A stretch of 64,000 bases of DNA. Source: Phycisphaerales bacterium PN19_bin_20. Lineage in GTDB: Bacteria; Planctomycetota; Phycisphaerae; Phycisphaerales; UBA1924. Location of the stretch: contig JAJOLK010000002.1 of assembly GCA_021173225.1 (NCBI GenBank), forward strand, positions 91,391 through 155,390. Reading direction: 5' to 3'. This document shows, piece after piece, positions 50,770 to 59,829 of this stretch. Position 1 is the first letter of the stretch; every line of letters starts with the position of its first letter. A model generated the notes under the pieces. The model was not told the DNA's origin, searched no databases, and worked only from the letters and a program-made list of their open reading frames with translations. Made by a program: the position numbers and the translations under genes.

Positions 50770-51818
50770 GTGCGCCGGGCGGACAGATTGAGCGCGGGAT
50801 CGGCGCGGGGCGTGGTGCTGGCGCGGTTGGTATTGCGTGCGCGGGGCGGGCGGGTCGCGCGGCGGGCTTTACGCTGGTAGAGGTGATTGTTGCGACGGTG
50901 CTGGTGGGGTTGATTGGCGCGTCGATCGGGCTGGTGTTATCACGGACGGCGCGGTCACGCGCGGGCAGTGAGGCGCGTGCCGAGGCGCAGGGGCGAGCGG
51001 CGGCGGCGGCGAGCGCGATTGCTGGGGATTTGGCGGGGCTTACGCGCGATACAGACCCTTCGGGAACGCTGCTGCGGCTGACGCCCGGGCCGTCGGGACC
51101 GGATGCGCGCGATGATGTGCTGATGTACTCGGCGGCGTCGCGGCAGGTCCGCAACGACCCGGAGGTGAACGAGGGCCCTTTCCACGAGGTGCAGTATCGC
51201 GTCGCGGAAGCAATGGAAAGGGGCGAGGGCGCGGCGGGGTTAGGTTCGGCGGGTGGGGGCGTGCAGGCGCTGCCGAGCTTGTGGCGGCGTGAGGACCCGT
51301 ACCCAGACGACTATCCCGATGCGGGTGGCGTGGCGTCGGCGGTGGTGGCGGGCGTGGTGTCGCTGAAGGTTGAGGCGTATGACGGCAGCGCGTGGACGGG
51401 GACGTGGGACTCTGACAGCCAAGGGCTGCCGATGGCGGTGCGCGTGAGCGTGACGGCGGCGGCGGACCGGACGGGGATGCTGGGCGAGCGGGTGGTTTCG
51501 TTTGCACGGCGAGTGGTGGCGCTGGACCGCACGCCGCTGCCGGCGACGGTGCTGGGTGGCGATGCGCCGCTGGAAGAACAGCAGAGCGGGACGGGTGGTG
51601 GGGAGGGGACAACGCAGCCGACGGGGACGGGCGCGACGCAGCCGACGGGGCGGCGGCCTGGGCAGGGTCAGGGTCCGGGTGGGGGTCCGGGTGGGGGTCC
51701 GGGTGGGGGTCCGGGTGGGCCGGGGCAAGGCCCTGGCGGGCCGGTTGCGCCAGTTGGTCCTGGTGGTGGTGCACCGGGTGGTGGCGGTGGCGGTGGCGGT
51801 GGCGGAGGTCGCCCATGA
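50766..51818 (+). CDS. gspJ: Minor pseudopilin GspJ
   Basis: This tip-complex pseudopilin has 350 residues. The long leader is followed by RAAG|FTLVEVIVATVLVGLIG (Gly -1, Glu +5). The soluble domain has LAGLTRDTDPSGT, DVLMYSAASRQVRN, and VVAGVVSLKVEAYDGSAW, typical of GspJ/PulJ. The last 80 residues are a Gly/Pro/Gln-rich tail whose DNA contains perfect 12-bp repeats (GGTCCGGGTGGG) near 51669-51718. Overlaps of 4 nt on both sides indicate coupling. Confidence 0.88.
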   Translation: MSAPGGQIERGIGAGRGAGAVGIACAGRAGRAAGFTLVEVIVATVLVGLIGASIGLVLSRTARSRAGSEARAEAQGRAAAAASAIAGDLAGLTRDTDPSGTLLRLTPGPSGPDARDDVLMYSAASRQVRNDPEVNEGPFHEVQYRVAEAMERGEGAAGLGSAGGGVQALPSLWRREDPYPDDYPDAGGVASAVVAGVVSLKVEAYDGSAWTGTWDSDSQGLPMAVRVSVTAAADRTGMLGERVVSFARRVVALDRTPLPATVLGGDAPLEEQQSGTGGGEGTTQPTGTGATQPTGRRPGQGQGPGGGPGGGPGGGPGGPGQGPGGPVAPVGPGGGAPGGGGGGGGGGGRP

Positions 51819-53260
51819 GCAAGAGCAACCAGAGAGTTGACCGGTGTGCTGAAGCGCGGGTGGCGGCGCGGACGGGTTCGCGTGGCAGTAATTCGCGTGG
51901 GTTTGCGACGGCGCTGGTGATGTGGGCGGTGGCGGTGGCGGCCATCACGCTGGCAGGGTTGCAGATTGTTGCGGCGCGGCAGAGTGCCGCCGGACGCGAG
52001 GCGCTGGGGCGTGTGCGTGCGCAGTGGGCGGCACGTGCGGGCGTTGAAGCGGTGATTGCGCGGCTGTCTTCTGAGGCTGGTCAGGCGCAGCCGCTGGGTG
52101 CGACGTCACTGCTCAAGGACCTTGCGACGGTGGCGGAGGGGCGTTTGGATCGTGCGGGGTACCGGGTTGGGCACGAGACGGCGGCGGGGCTGATGCCCGG
52201 GCCGAGCGACGCGCACGCGAAGCTCAACGTGAACCTGATGAGTGTTGATGATCTGATGCTGCTGCCCGGGATGAGCGAGGACATTGCCGAGTCGATCGTG
52301 GACTGGATTGACGCGGACGACACGCCGCAGCTTTCGGGGGCTGAGGTCGAGACGTACGTGGGCTTGACGTCGCCATATCGCCCGCGGAATGGGCCGGTGC
52401 GGAGTTTGGCGGAGCTTGAGCGTGTCAAGGGTGTGGACCCGCTGACGCTGCGGGGTGAGGACTGGAACCTCAACGGTTGGCTGGACGCCAACGAGAATGA
52501 TGGGGACCTTTCGTGGCCGCCGGACAGCGCGGACGGGAAGCTTGACGCGGGTTGGTCGGCGATCATCACGGGCGACTCGGTGACGCTGCCGTTCAACACG
52601 CAGGGGCTGGCGACGCTGGACCTTGTGACGACGGAAGCGAGCCAGCTTGAGGCCGAGCTTGGCGTGAGCAGCGAGCAGGCCCAGACGCTGGTGGCGTACG
52701 CGACGGGCGATGCGCCGAACATGGCGGAGTTCATCCGGACGCCTTTGAGCCAGCTTGCGGCGCAGCTTCAGCGTGATGGGCGGCTGACGCTGACGCAGCC
52801 GCGGGGTACCGGCGGACGTGGCGGACGTGGCGGGCGTGGTGGCGGAGCAACTGGCCAGGTGCAGGTGCCCGATCTGACTAGTGAGCAGCTGTCGGCGCTG
52901 ATTGAGCGGACGACGGTGGTGGAGGCGGCGGCGCTTCGCCCGGGCAAGCTGAACCTGAACACGTGCGACGAGGCGACGCTTGAATACCTCAGCGTGGTGA
53001 CGCCCACAGTGCGTGATGGGCTCTTGGCGCTGCGCGACAGCAAGGGCGGCGACATCGAGAAGTTCATGGACTTGCTGGACGCGCAGGGGATGGACAGCGC
53101 GACGTTGGCGGGGCTGTTTGCGGTGCTGGAGGTTCGGTCAAGCGTGTTTGTGGTGACCAGCCGCGGGCGTGACGCGGCGAGCGGGGTGGAAGTGGAAATG
53201 ACGGCGTCGGTGGACCGTTCCGCCGACCCTGTGGTGATCCGGAGTATGGTGGTTCGATGA
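51815..53260 (+). CDS. gspK: Minor pseudopilin GspK
   Basis: This tip-complex protein has 481 residues. The N-terminal RG|FATALVMWAVAVAAITLAGL lacks Glu at +5, as GspK usually does. The signature SVDDLMLLPGMSEDIAESIV followed by DWIDADD is the GspK helix-hairpin region, and a second such region follows near the C-terminus (GKLNLNTCDEATLEYLSV). NLNGWLDANENDGD could be a calcium loop. A Gly/Arg-rich insertion (GTGGRGGRGGRGGG) separates the two halves. ATGA overlaps occur on both sides. Confidence 0.92.
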   Translation: MSKSNQRVDRCAEARVAARTGSRGSNSRGFATALVMWAVAVAAITLAGLQIVAARQSAAGREALGRVRAQWAARAGVEAVIARLSSEAGQAQPLGATSLLKDLATVAEGRLDRAGYRVGHETAAGLMPGPSDAHAKLNVNLMSVDDLMLLPGMSEDIAESIVDWIDADDTPQLSGAEVETYVGLTSPYRPRNGPVRSLAELERVKGVDPLTLRGEDWNLNGWLDANENDGDLSWPPDSADGKLDAGWSAIITGDSVTLPFNTQGLATLDLVTTEASQLEAELGVSSEQAQTLVAYATGDAPNMAEFIRTPLSQLAAQLQRDGRLTLTQPRGTGGRGGRGGRGGGATGQVQVPDLTSEQLSALIERTTVVEAAALRPGKLNLNTCDEATLEYLSVVTPTVRDGLLALRDSKGGDIEKFMDLLDAQGMDSATLAGLFAVLEVRSSVFVVTSRGRDAASGVEVEMTASVDRSADPVVIRSMVVR

Positions 53261-55368
53261 GCCGAAGCAGCGCAGCGATCTCGGAGGGACCGTCATCCTT
53301 AGCGGGCGAGCCTGCGGGCGCTGGTGGCGGCGCGGGCGCTGCGGCCGGCACAGCGCTGGGCGGGGTGGCTGGCGCGCGGCGCGGGCAGCGCGTGGCGGTG
53401 GTGACGCGCGGTGCGGGTGGTTGGAGCGCGCTGGTCGTGCAGGCTGGCGGTGTGGGCGGTGGCGCTGTTGGTGGCGGGGTTGGTGGCGGGCTTCGTGTGC
53501 TTGAGCAGATCGCGAGCGCCGGGGAGCGAGGTGTTGGGCGCGGTGGCGGCCAAGCTGGTGGCCAAGGTGGAGCACAGAGCGCCGGCGGCACGCTGGCGGC
53601 GTTGCTGACGCGGCTGGGCTCGGGCGTGCAGGTGGTGCACTTACTTTCGCCGGTAGAGACGCTGGTGCGTCCGCTGGCGGGGGTGGTGCCGCCGAACGTG
53701 AGCGGGGCGGAGCTGGCGGCGAGTTTGGCGCTGATCGCCGAGGCGCACCTGCCCGAGGCGCTTCCGATGCACCGTCGGTGCGCGGGTGTGCTCCGTCATG
53801 GGCGAGCGCGGGCGATGGTGGCGATCGGCTGGCCGCAGGTCGCGGGCGCTGGTTTGAGTGGGGAGCGTGCCGGCGGTGGTGGTGGGGCGTTGCATGAGCA
53901 CTGGCCGTCGGGAACCGTGCACGTGCCGGCGGCGGTGGCGAGCGTGGCGCTGCTGCGGGCGCTGCGCCCTGTTGGTGGGCTGGTGATTGTCGCGGACGAA
54001 GTCTCGGGCGTGTTGAGCCTTGCGGCGAGTGCGCCGGGGACGGGGAGCGGCGGGAGCGGCGAGGCGACGGGGCTGATCGTGCGCGGCACGCGCGAAGATG
54101 CGGACGACGTGGGCGCGTGGCGCGAGGCGCTAAACGCGCTGGCGCAGGACGCGGGCGAGGAGCTTGGCTGTGAGTTTGCGCCGGTATCGGTGGGCGTTTT
54201 GGGCGGCGGCGCGCTGATGTGCGACGCGCCGGTGGGCGCGGCGTGGGGCGCGGTGCTTGCGGGGCTTAGCGCGGCGCGGGTGCTGCAGTTGGGCGCTGCG
54301 CTCGCGGTGGCAGAGGCGGCTGAGGGTGACGCGGGGCTGAGCGCGCCGCTGCTGGGCATGAGCCCGCGTGCGCCCGGGGCTGATCGAGCGTGGATCGTGC
54401 GTGTGGCGGCGTGGCTGGGGACGCCGACCCGGGCGGTGGCGGCGGTGCTGCTGACGCTGGCGCTGCTGCTGGGAGCCTATGTCGGATCGGCGGCACTAGC
54501 GGCGTGGTCTACCGGGCGGCTGCTGGCGCAGGCGAGCCCTGACCCGCGCGGGCTGGATATGGCGATCCGTCAGCAGGACTGGCAAGCGCTGCTGCGCGAG
54601 CGGCGGTGGCCGATGACGCACTTGCTGTCGCAGGTTACAGAGTCGATGCCCGAGGGCGTGCTGATTGAGAACATCACGCTGGACCACGGCAGGCCGCTGA
54701 CGGTGACGGCGACGGCGCCGAGTGCCGAGGTGGTGAGCTTGTGGCAGGCGGCGCTGGCGAAGGATGCGACGTTTGCTGAGGTGAGCGTGCCGCAGCAGAA
54801 CCCGGTGGGCGATGGGAGCGAGTCGGTGCGGTTTTCACTTTCTGCAAAGGTGGTCGATGCGCTGGCGAAGGTGCGTGCGGCGGAGGGCGCGGCGCTGAGT
54901 GTCGGCGCGTCAACGCGGACGCGCGAGGCGCGGCCTGAGGGCGCGGGGGCAGCAGTTGGTGGTGTTGGCGCGGGGGCTGGTGGTGCTGGGGCTACTGGCA
55001 CTGGCGTTGGTGCGCCTGGCTCGGCCGCTGCGCGCGGTGGCGTAAGAGGCGGCGCGGCTGGTGGAACGGGCGGTGGTGCGGCTGGTGGGGGTGGGGCCGC
55101 TGGTGGTAATGGTCGGGCGACTCCGGCGGCGGTGCCGGCGGGCAACGCGCCAAGTGGGCCGGCTGCGCCCAAGGCCCCGGAGCTGCCGGCGGTGCTGACT
55201 GACGCGCAGATCGATGCGATGACGGCGATGCAGGCGCGGATCGAGTGGGCCAAGAGGCGCGGGCCTAGCCAGAACCAGGCTGTCGATGAGGCGGTGCGTG
55301 CGCGGCTGGAGTCTGAGGTCAACAAACTGCAGGCGCGGATCGACAGCCTGAAGGCGGGTGGCTCATGA
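53257..55368 (+). CDS. gspL: Type II secretion protein GspL-like (PilM-PilN-like fusion)
   Basis: This bitopic protein has 703 residues. The cytoplasmic part (to about 390) is Ala/Gly-rich with an actin-like/PilM character (VVHLLSPVETLVRPL, GELAASLALIAEAHLPEAL-like stretch). A single membrane helix lies at about 393-417 (AVLLTLALLLGAYVGSAAL). The periplasmic part resembles PilN: MTHLLSQVTESMPEGVLIEN then ITLDHGRPLTVTATA. It ends in a Gly/Ala-rich stretch of about 90 residues and a charged helix. GspL links GspE to GspM. The call rests mainly on order and this architecture. Confidence 0.8.
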   Translation: MSRSSAAISEGPSSLAGEPAGAGGGAGAAAGTALGGVAGARRGQRVAVVTRGAGGWSALVVQAGGVGGGAVGGGVGGGLRVLEQIASAGERGVGRGGGQAGGQGGAQSAGGTLAALLTRLGSGVQVVHLLSPVETLVRPLAGVVPPNVSGAELAASLALIAEAHLPEALPMHRRCAGVLRHGRARAMVAIGWPQVAGAGLSGERAGGGGGALHEHWPSGTVHVPAAVASVALLRALRPVGGLVIVADEVSGVLSLAASAPGTGSGGSGEATGLIVRGTREDADDVGAWREALNALAQDAGEELGCEFAPVSVGVLGGGALMCDAPVGAAWGAVLAGLSAARVLQLGAALAVAEAAEGDAGLSAPLLGMSPRAPGADRAWIVRVAAWLGTPTRAVAAVLLTLALLLGAYVGSAALAAWSTGRLLAQASPDPRGLDMAIRQQDWQALLRERRWPMTHLLSQVTESMPEGVLIENITLDHGRPLTVTATAPSAEVVSLWQAALAKDATFAEVSVPQQNPVGDGSESVRFSLSAKVVDALAKVRAAEGAALSVGASTRTREARPEGAGAAVGGVGAGAGGAGATGTGVGAPGSAAARGGVRGGAAGGTGGGAAGGGGAAGGNGRATPAAVPAGNAPSGPAAPKAPELPAVLTDAQIDAMTAMQARIEWAKRRGPSQNQAVDEAVRARLESEVNKLQARIDSLKAGGS

Positions 55369-56027
55369 ACGAGCGAACTGGCGTGCAAGGTGGCGTGCAA
55401 GGTGGCGCGGTGGGTGGCGTGGGGGGTGGGCTGAGTGAGCGGTGGCACGCGCTGCCGCGTGCTGCACGGTGGCTTGTGTGGCTGGTGGGGTTGCTGGTGG
55501 TCTACTTTGCGGGCATCGAGCCGGCGCTGGACGCGGCGGCGCGGCTGCGGGCGAAGGCCGACGCGGCGCAGAGGACGCTGAGCCAGCAGGCGTCGATTGC
55601 GCAGTCGGCGAGCACGGCGGGCGCGCTGATGGCGCGGGGGACGACGGCGCTGGGCGTGCCGGACGAGCCGCCACTGGCGAGCTCGACGGCGGACCCGCTG
55701 GTGGCGCTGAACAGCCGGATTGATCGTTCGGCGCGTGAGCACGGGGTGAGCATCCGGCGGCGGACGCAGCGTCCGCGAGAGGCGATGACGGGCGCGGTGT
55801 TTGGCGGCGAAGCGCTGGAGCGCGTGGGGGTTGAAATTGTGGTGGAGTGCGACACGCGGCAACTGATGGCGATGGTGCGCGACCTTGAGGCGGCGCCCGA
55901 GGTGCACGCGCTTAGGTCGGTGCGGGTGCAGCGACAATCGCTTACGCCCGGCGGCGGCGGCGTGCTGCAGGCGACGCTGGTGCCGGAGACATTCGTGCCC
56001 AAGCTGCGGGCAGCGGGGGGTGCATGA
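55365..56027 (+). CDS. gspM: Type II secretion protein GspM-like (PilO-like)
   Basis: This protein has 220 residues: a short Gly-rich cytoplasmic start, one membrane helix at about 36-52 (WLVWLVGLLVVYFAGIEPAL), a coiled-coil stretch (LRAKADAAQRTLSQQASIAQ), and a periplasmic ferredoxin-like domain with LMAMVRDLEAAPEVHALRSV. Length and layout fit GspM/PilO, the partner of GspL. Overlaps of 4 nt with both neighbours support operon membership. The sequence is too divergent to name with full confidence. Confidence 0.78.
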   Translation: MNERTGVQGGVQGGAVGGVGGGLSERWHALPRAARWLVWLVGLLVVYFAGIEPALDAAARLRAKADAAQRTLSQQASIAQSASTAGALMARGTTALGVPDEPPLASSTADPLVALNSRIDRSAREHGVSIRRRTQRPREAMTGAVFGGEALERVGVEIVVECDTRQLMAMVRDLEAAPEVHALRSVRVQRQSLTPGGGGVLQATLVPETFVPKLRAAGGA

Positions 56028-56662
56028 TGACGAGCGCTGCTGGAACTTCGGCTTCGAGTGCTGCGCCGGCGGTTGGCGCTGGTGCGGGTGGAGTTGGCGC
56101 TGGTGCTGCTGGAGGCGCCGCGCCCATGAGCGGTGCTGGCGGCGGCCTGCTGGCGGGCAACGTGGGTGTGGCGTTGGGCGCGCTGGTGTGGGCGGCTCTG
56201 CTGGGCGTGGCGGCCTGGAGCGGCTGGAGCTTGTGGCAGGCGGTGCGTCCGCTGCGGGCCGAGGCGCCGGCGACGGTCGAGGCTTGGACGCCCGCGCAGG
56301 TTTCGGCGCGGCGTGCGGCGACGGGGCTGGCGCTCGCAGGCGGTGCGCGGAAGGTGGAGGCGCGGTCGCCGTTCTATCCGCCCAAGCCGCCCGAGGTGCC
56401 CAAGCCGGCGATTCCGCCGAGGTACGGGGGCCCGGCGCTGGTGGGTGTGGCGGCGAACGCGGTGTACTTCGCGGACGGGAAGAAGATTGGGCTCGGGCAG
56501 AGCGAGGGCGGGATCGAGGTGGTGTCGATCAGCGCGCCGTGGAGCGTGCGGCTGCGGTGGAGCGGCGGCGAGTTTGACGTGACGCTGATCGAGCGGCAGC
56601 CGATCCGCTTTGATCAGTCCACGATGATGAAGGACACGCTGTTCAAGCCCGCGGCGCCTTGA
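56024..56662 (+). CDS. GspC-like / PilP-like inner-membrane protein of the T2SS
   Basis: This protein has 212 residues: an Ala/Gly-rich N-terminus of about 45 residues, one membrane helix (VGVALGALVWAALLGVAAW), a Pro-rich linker (FYPPKPPEVPKPAIPP), and a small beta domain (PALVGVAANAVYFADGKKIG, then GGIEVVSISAPWSVRLRW). This matches the homology-region of GspC or PilP, which contacts the secretin. It starts within the gspM stop (ATGATGA) and is followed by gspD after 199 bp, consistent with a secretin-linking role. Confidence 0.68.
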   Translation: MMTSAAGTSASSAAPAVGAGAGGVGAGAAGGAAPMSGAGGGLLAGNVGVALGALVWAALLGVAAWSGWSLWQAVRPLRAEAPATVEAWTPAQVSARRAATGLALAGGARKVEARSPFYPPKPPEVPKPAIPPRYGGPALVGVAANAVYFADGKKIGLGQSEGGIEVVSISAPWSVRLRWSGGEFDVTLIERQPIRFDQSTMMKDTLFKPAAP

Positions 56663-56861
56663 GGGGTGAGGGACGCAACCAGCGGAGTTGCGCGTGAGCC
56701 GATCGTGCGGGCGGGGCGTATATTGTGATGGGTTTATAAGAAATTTGGATGGAATCTGCGGGATGATGGTTGGCTTCGACGGGTTGTGATGGGCTTATTT
56801 TGGACTTTGACGGACATTGATGGACAGCGGGGGACCGCACGAACGACGACAGGAGCCTTGC
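56663..56861. other. A+T-richer gap before gspD
   Basis: This 199-bp gap breaks the chain of overlapping genes. It has a small hairpin (GCAAC/GTTGC near 56674) and an A+T-rich core (56735-56815, with TTTATAAGAAATTTGG). The change in composition suggests a separate promoter for gspD, but no clear -35/-10 pair stands out. Confidence 0.4.
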
Positions 56862-59765
56862 GTGAGGAATCGACCGATGAGCGCAGCGAAGATGATGCCG
56901 GTGTCCGCGTGCGCCGGGCTGTGCGCGGCTTTGGCGCTGTTGGCCGGTGGCACGCTGAGCGTGGGCCAGCCGAGCGTTGCGCCCCCCGCGTTGCCAGCAA
57001 CCCCGGCGACTGCGCCAGCACCAACACCCGCGGCTGTGCCCGCGACGGCTGCGGACCCGAACAATCCTGCGTTGACGCCGACGCCTACGGCTACTCCGGC
57101 GGTGGACGGCGCGAACGAAGCACCTGTGGCACGCCCGGCCGAGCCTGCGGCACCGGCGAAGGTTGACGCGCTCGGGCGTCGCATCAGCGATACGCCGATG
57201 ACGGTGCTGGCGTTCCCGAAGGCGACGGTTGAGCAGGTCATCCCGTTCATTGTTGAGAGCACGGGCAAGGTGGTGATCCCGCAGCAGGAGGTTATGGCGC
57301 GGCGGATCACGGTCATCAACGACAAGCCGATCCCGCGTCAGCAGGCGCTCGACCTGGTCTTCTTCGCGCTGCAGCAGACGGGCGTAGCGGTGATTGAGAA
57401 CCAGGACTTCATCTTGCTGCGTGACCAGGCGGATATTGACCGCCAGCCGGTGCCGGTGATCGGGCCGAGCGTGAGCACGCTGGACCGGACGGACCTCGGC
57501 TCGATCGTGCAGAAGGTCTTTGCGCTCAAGCACGCCAGCGCGCCGAACGTGGCAGAGATCGTCAAGACGAGCCTGCCGGACACGAACAACAAGATCATCG
57601 CGGACGCGGACAGCAGCCAGGTGATCGTGACTGCACCGGTGGCGATTCTGCAGCGGATTGAGCGGACGATCACGGCCTTGGACAAGCCGCCGCCGGACCT
57701 TCCCAAGAGCGAGACGTTCAAGCTGCGGTATGCGGACGCGGAGACGATCGCGGGGTTTATCCGCGACTTGTACTCTGACGCGCCATCGACCACGCGCCGT
57801 ACGGGCAACGCGGGCCAGGGTGGCAATCAGGGCGGTGGCGGTCAGGGCGGCGGCGGTCAGGGCGGTGGCGGTGGCGCGCAGGGCGGTGGGGCCGCGGGTC
57901 GGTTCGCGCAGCTGCGGCAAGGTGGCGGGGGCGGCGTGCAGGGCGGCGGGGGCGGCGCAGCGAGCTCTGACGGCGGCTCTGGCGCGCGGGCGCAGGCGAC
58001 GCCGGTATCGAGCCTGCTGCGCGTGACGGCCAACACGCAGCAAAACGCGGTGACGGTGCTGGCCGAGACGAACATTTTGTTGGCGATCAGGCGTCAGGTG
58101 GAAGAGGAGTGGGACAAGCCGCTGCCCGCAGAGGTGGTGACACCGCGGGTGTATGACCTGAAGCACTCGGACCCGATCAAAGTCAAGGCGGTGCTTGAGG
58201 GGCTGTTTGGCTCGGGCACCACCGGCGGTGGCGCGCGGCAGACGGTCGGGCGTCTAGCGGGTCAGTTCACGTTCCAGGCCGTGCCCGAGGCGGCGCGGCT
58301 GGTGGTGGTGGGCAAAAGCCCTGACAACCTTGAGGTGATCGATCGGATCGTGGCAGATCTCGATCAGCCGTTGGCGGCGGGGATGCCCGACGTGATTGAG
58401 CTGAAGCATGTGCAGGCTGAGGACCTGGCCGAGCAGCTCAACGCGCTGCTGGCGCAGGAGGGGACGTTCGCGCAGATCCGACGTTCGACGCAGGAGCTCA
58501 GCAGCGGGAACGCGAGCGCCTCGCCGTTTGCCAGCAGCACGAGCCAGCAGGTTGACACCAACGCCTTTGCGCGTGAGACGCCCACGGACGTGCTGACGTT
58601 CTGGTGGCAGCGTGCGCGTCCGCCGACGGACAACTTCGGCTCGTCCAATTTGGTGGCAAAGGCCAGGATTGTTCCGATCGCCAAGCAGAACTCGGTGATG
58701 GTGATGGCACCGCAGGAGTATCGCGCGGCGATCTCAAGGCTGATTGACCAGCTCGATCGCCCGGGGCGGCAGGTGCTGATCGCGTGCGTGATCGCGGAGG
58801 TTTCGAGCGAGGACGCGCTGAGCGTGGGCCTGCGCGTGAGCAACACGGCGATCACGCCGACAAACGCGGACAACACGTTCTCGATCGGCCCGAGCGGGAC
58901 GAACCCCAACACGATCACCGGGACCAAGAACGCGCTGGTCAACGACTGGTTCGACACCAGCGTGCTGAACGTTGGCGTGAACGTCAACGGGCTGCTGCAG
59001 GCGCTGGGGCAGGGCACGACGATCAAGATTCTGTCGGAGCCACGGATCTTCACGGGCGACAACCAGGAGGCGACGTTCTTTGACGGTCAGGACATCCCCT
59101 TCATCACCGACAGCGAGCGGAACACCTCTGGCAATCTGGTGCAGAGCTTTGACTATCGGGCCGTGGGCTTGCAGCTGCGGGTGCGGCCGCGGATCACGCC
59201 CGAGCGCGACGTGGACCTGCGGGTGAACCTTGAGCTGGCGAGCATCCAGCCGCAGCAAACGCTCTTCGGCGGGTTCATCGTTGACCGCCGCGAGACCACG
59301 ACGCAGCTGATCATCCGCGACGGGCAGACGGTGGTGATCAGCGGGATTATGCGCAGCGAGGACAGCAACATCACGCGGAAGGTGCCTGTGCTGGGCGATA
59401 TTCCTGGGCTTGGCGCGCTGTTTACGAGCACCGAGCGGGCCAAGACGACCACCGAGCTGGTGGCATTTATCACGCCGCTGGTGATCAACAGCACGGCAGA
59501 GCTGGACAAGCTGAACCGTGCCAGCCGCGAGAACCTGCAGAAGGTCCGCAGCGAGCTGCCGCGGGAGGATCGTGGGTTGCTGACGCCCGTCGACGCGCAG
59601 ACGCCTTTGACCACGCCGGCGACACCGACGGGTCCGAGCGGGCCCACGGGTGGTGGAGGGGCCGCTTTGCCCCCAATGGTTCCGCCGGCAACACCCCTTG
59701 TGCCGCCCCCAGCGGCGCCCCCGTCACAGCCCGCGCTGCCCGGCGGCGTGCGCGAGGTGCCGTGA
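56862..59765 (+). CDS. gspD: Type II secretion secretin GspD
   Basis: This outer-membrane secretin has 967 residues (typical 650-750). The start is a GTG at 56862, supported by AGGAG 6 nt upstream; a 56877 ATG is the alternative. A signal peptide (MPVSACAGLCAALALLAGGT) and Pro/Ala linker precede N0 (VLAFPKATVEQVIPFIVES, PIPRQQALDLVFFALQQTG) and N1-N3 domains (VFALKHASAPNVAEIVKT, VYDLKHSDPIKVKAVLEGLF, VIELKHVQAEDLAEQLNALL). The secretin core shows RQVLIACVIAEVSSEDALSV and VPVLGDIPGLGALFTSTERA. A Gly-rich insertion of about 70 residues lies before N2, and the C-terminus is Pro-rich. Confidence 0.95.
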   Translation: MRNRPMSAAKMMPVSACAGLCAALALLAGGTLSVGQPSVAPPALPATPATAPAPTPAAVPATAADPNNPALTPTPTATPAVDGANEAPVARPAEPAAPAKVDALGRRISDTPMTVLAFPKATVEQVIPFIVESTGKVVIPQQEVMARRITVINDKPIPRQQALDLVFFALQQTGVAVIENQDFILLRDQADIDRQPVPVIGPSVSTLDRTDLGSIVQKVFALKHASAPNVAEIVKTSLPDTNNKIIADADSSQVIVTAPVAILQRIERTITALDKPPPDLPKSETFKLRYADAETIAGFIRDLYSDAPSTTRRTGNAGQGGNQGGGGQGGGGQGGGGGAQGGGAAGRFAQLRQGGGGGVQGGGGGAASSDGGSGARAQATPVSSLLRVTANTQQNAVTVLAETNILLAIRRQVEEEWDKPLPAEVVTPRVYDLKHSDPIKVKAVLEGLFGSGTTGGGARQTVGRLAGQFTFQAVPEAARLVVVGKSPDNLEVIDRIVADLDQPLAAGMPDVIELKHVQAEDLAEQLNALLAQEGTFAQIRRSTQELSSGNASASPFASSTSQQVDTNAFARETPTDVLTFWWQRARPPTDNFGSSNLVAKARIVPIAKQNSVMVMAPQEYRAAISRLIDQLDRPGRQVLIACVIAEVSSEDALSVGLRVSNTAITPTNADNTFSIGPSGTNPNTITGTKNALVNDWFDTSVLNVGVNVNGLLQALGQGTTIKILSEPRIFTGDNQEATFFDGQDIPFITDSERNTSGNLVQSFDYRAVGLQLRVRPRITPERDVDLRVNLELASIQPQQTLFGGFIVDRRETTTQLIIRDGQTVVISGIMRSEDSNITRKVPVLGDIPGLGALFTSTERAKTTTELVAFITPLVINSTAELDKLNRASRENLQKVRSELPREDRGLLTPVDAQTPLTTPATPTGPSGPTGGGGAALPPMVPPATPLVPPPAAPPSQPALPGGVREVP

Positions 59766-59829
59766 CAACTGGGCGGCTTGATGGCCGGCCAGCTTGCGGG
59801 TTTGGGCGATAGCCTTGCGCGTGCCTTGC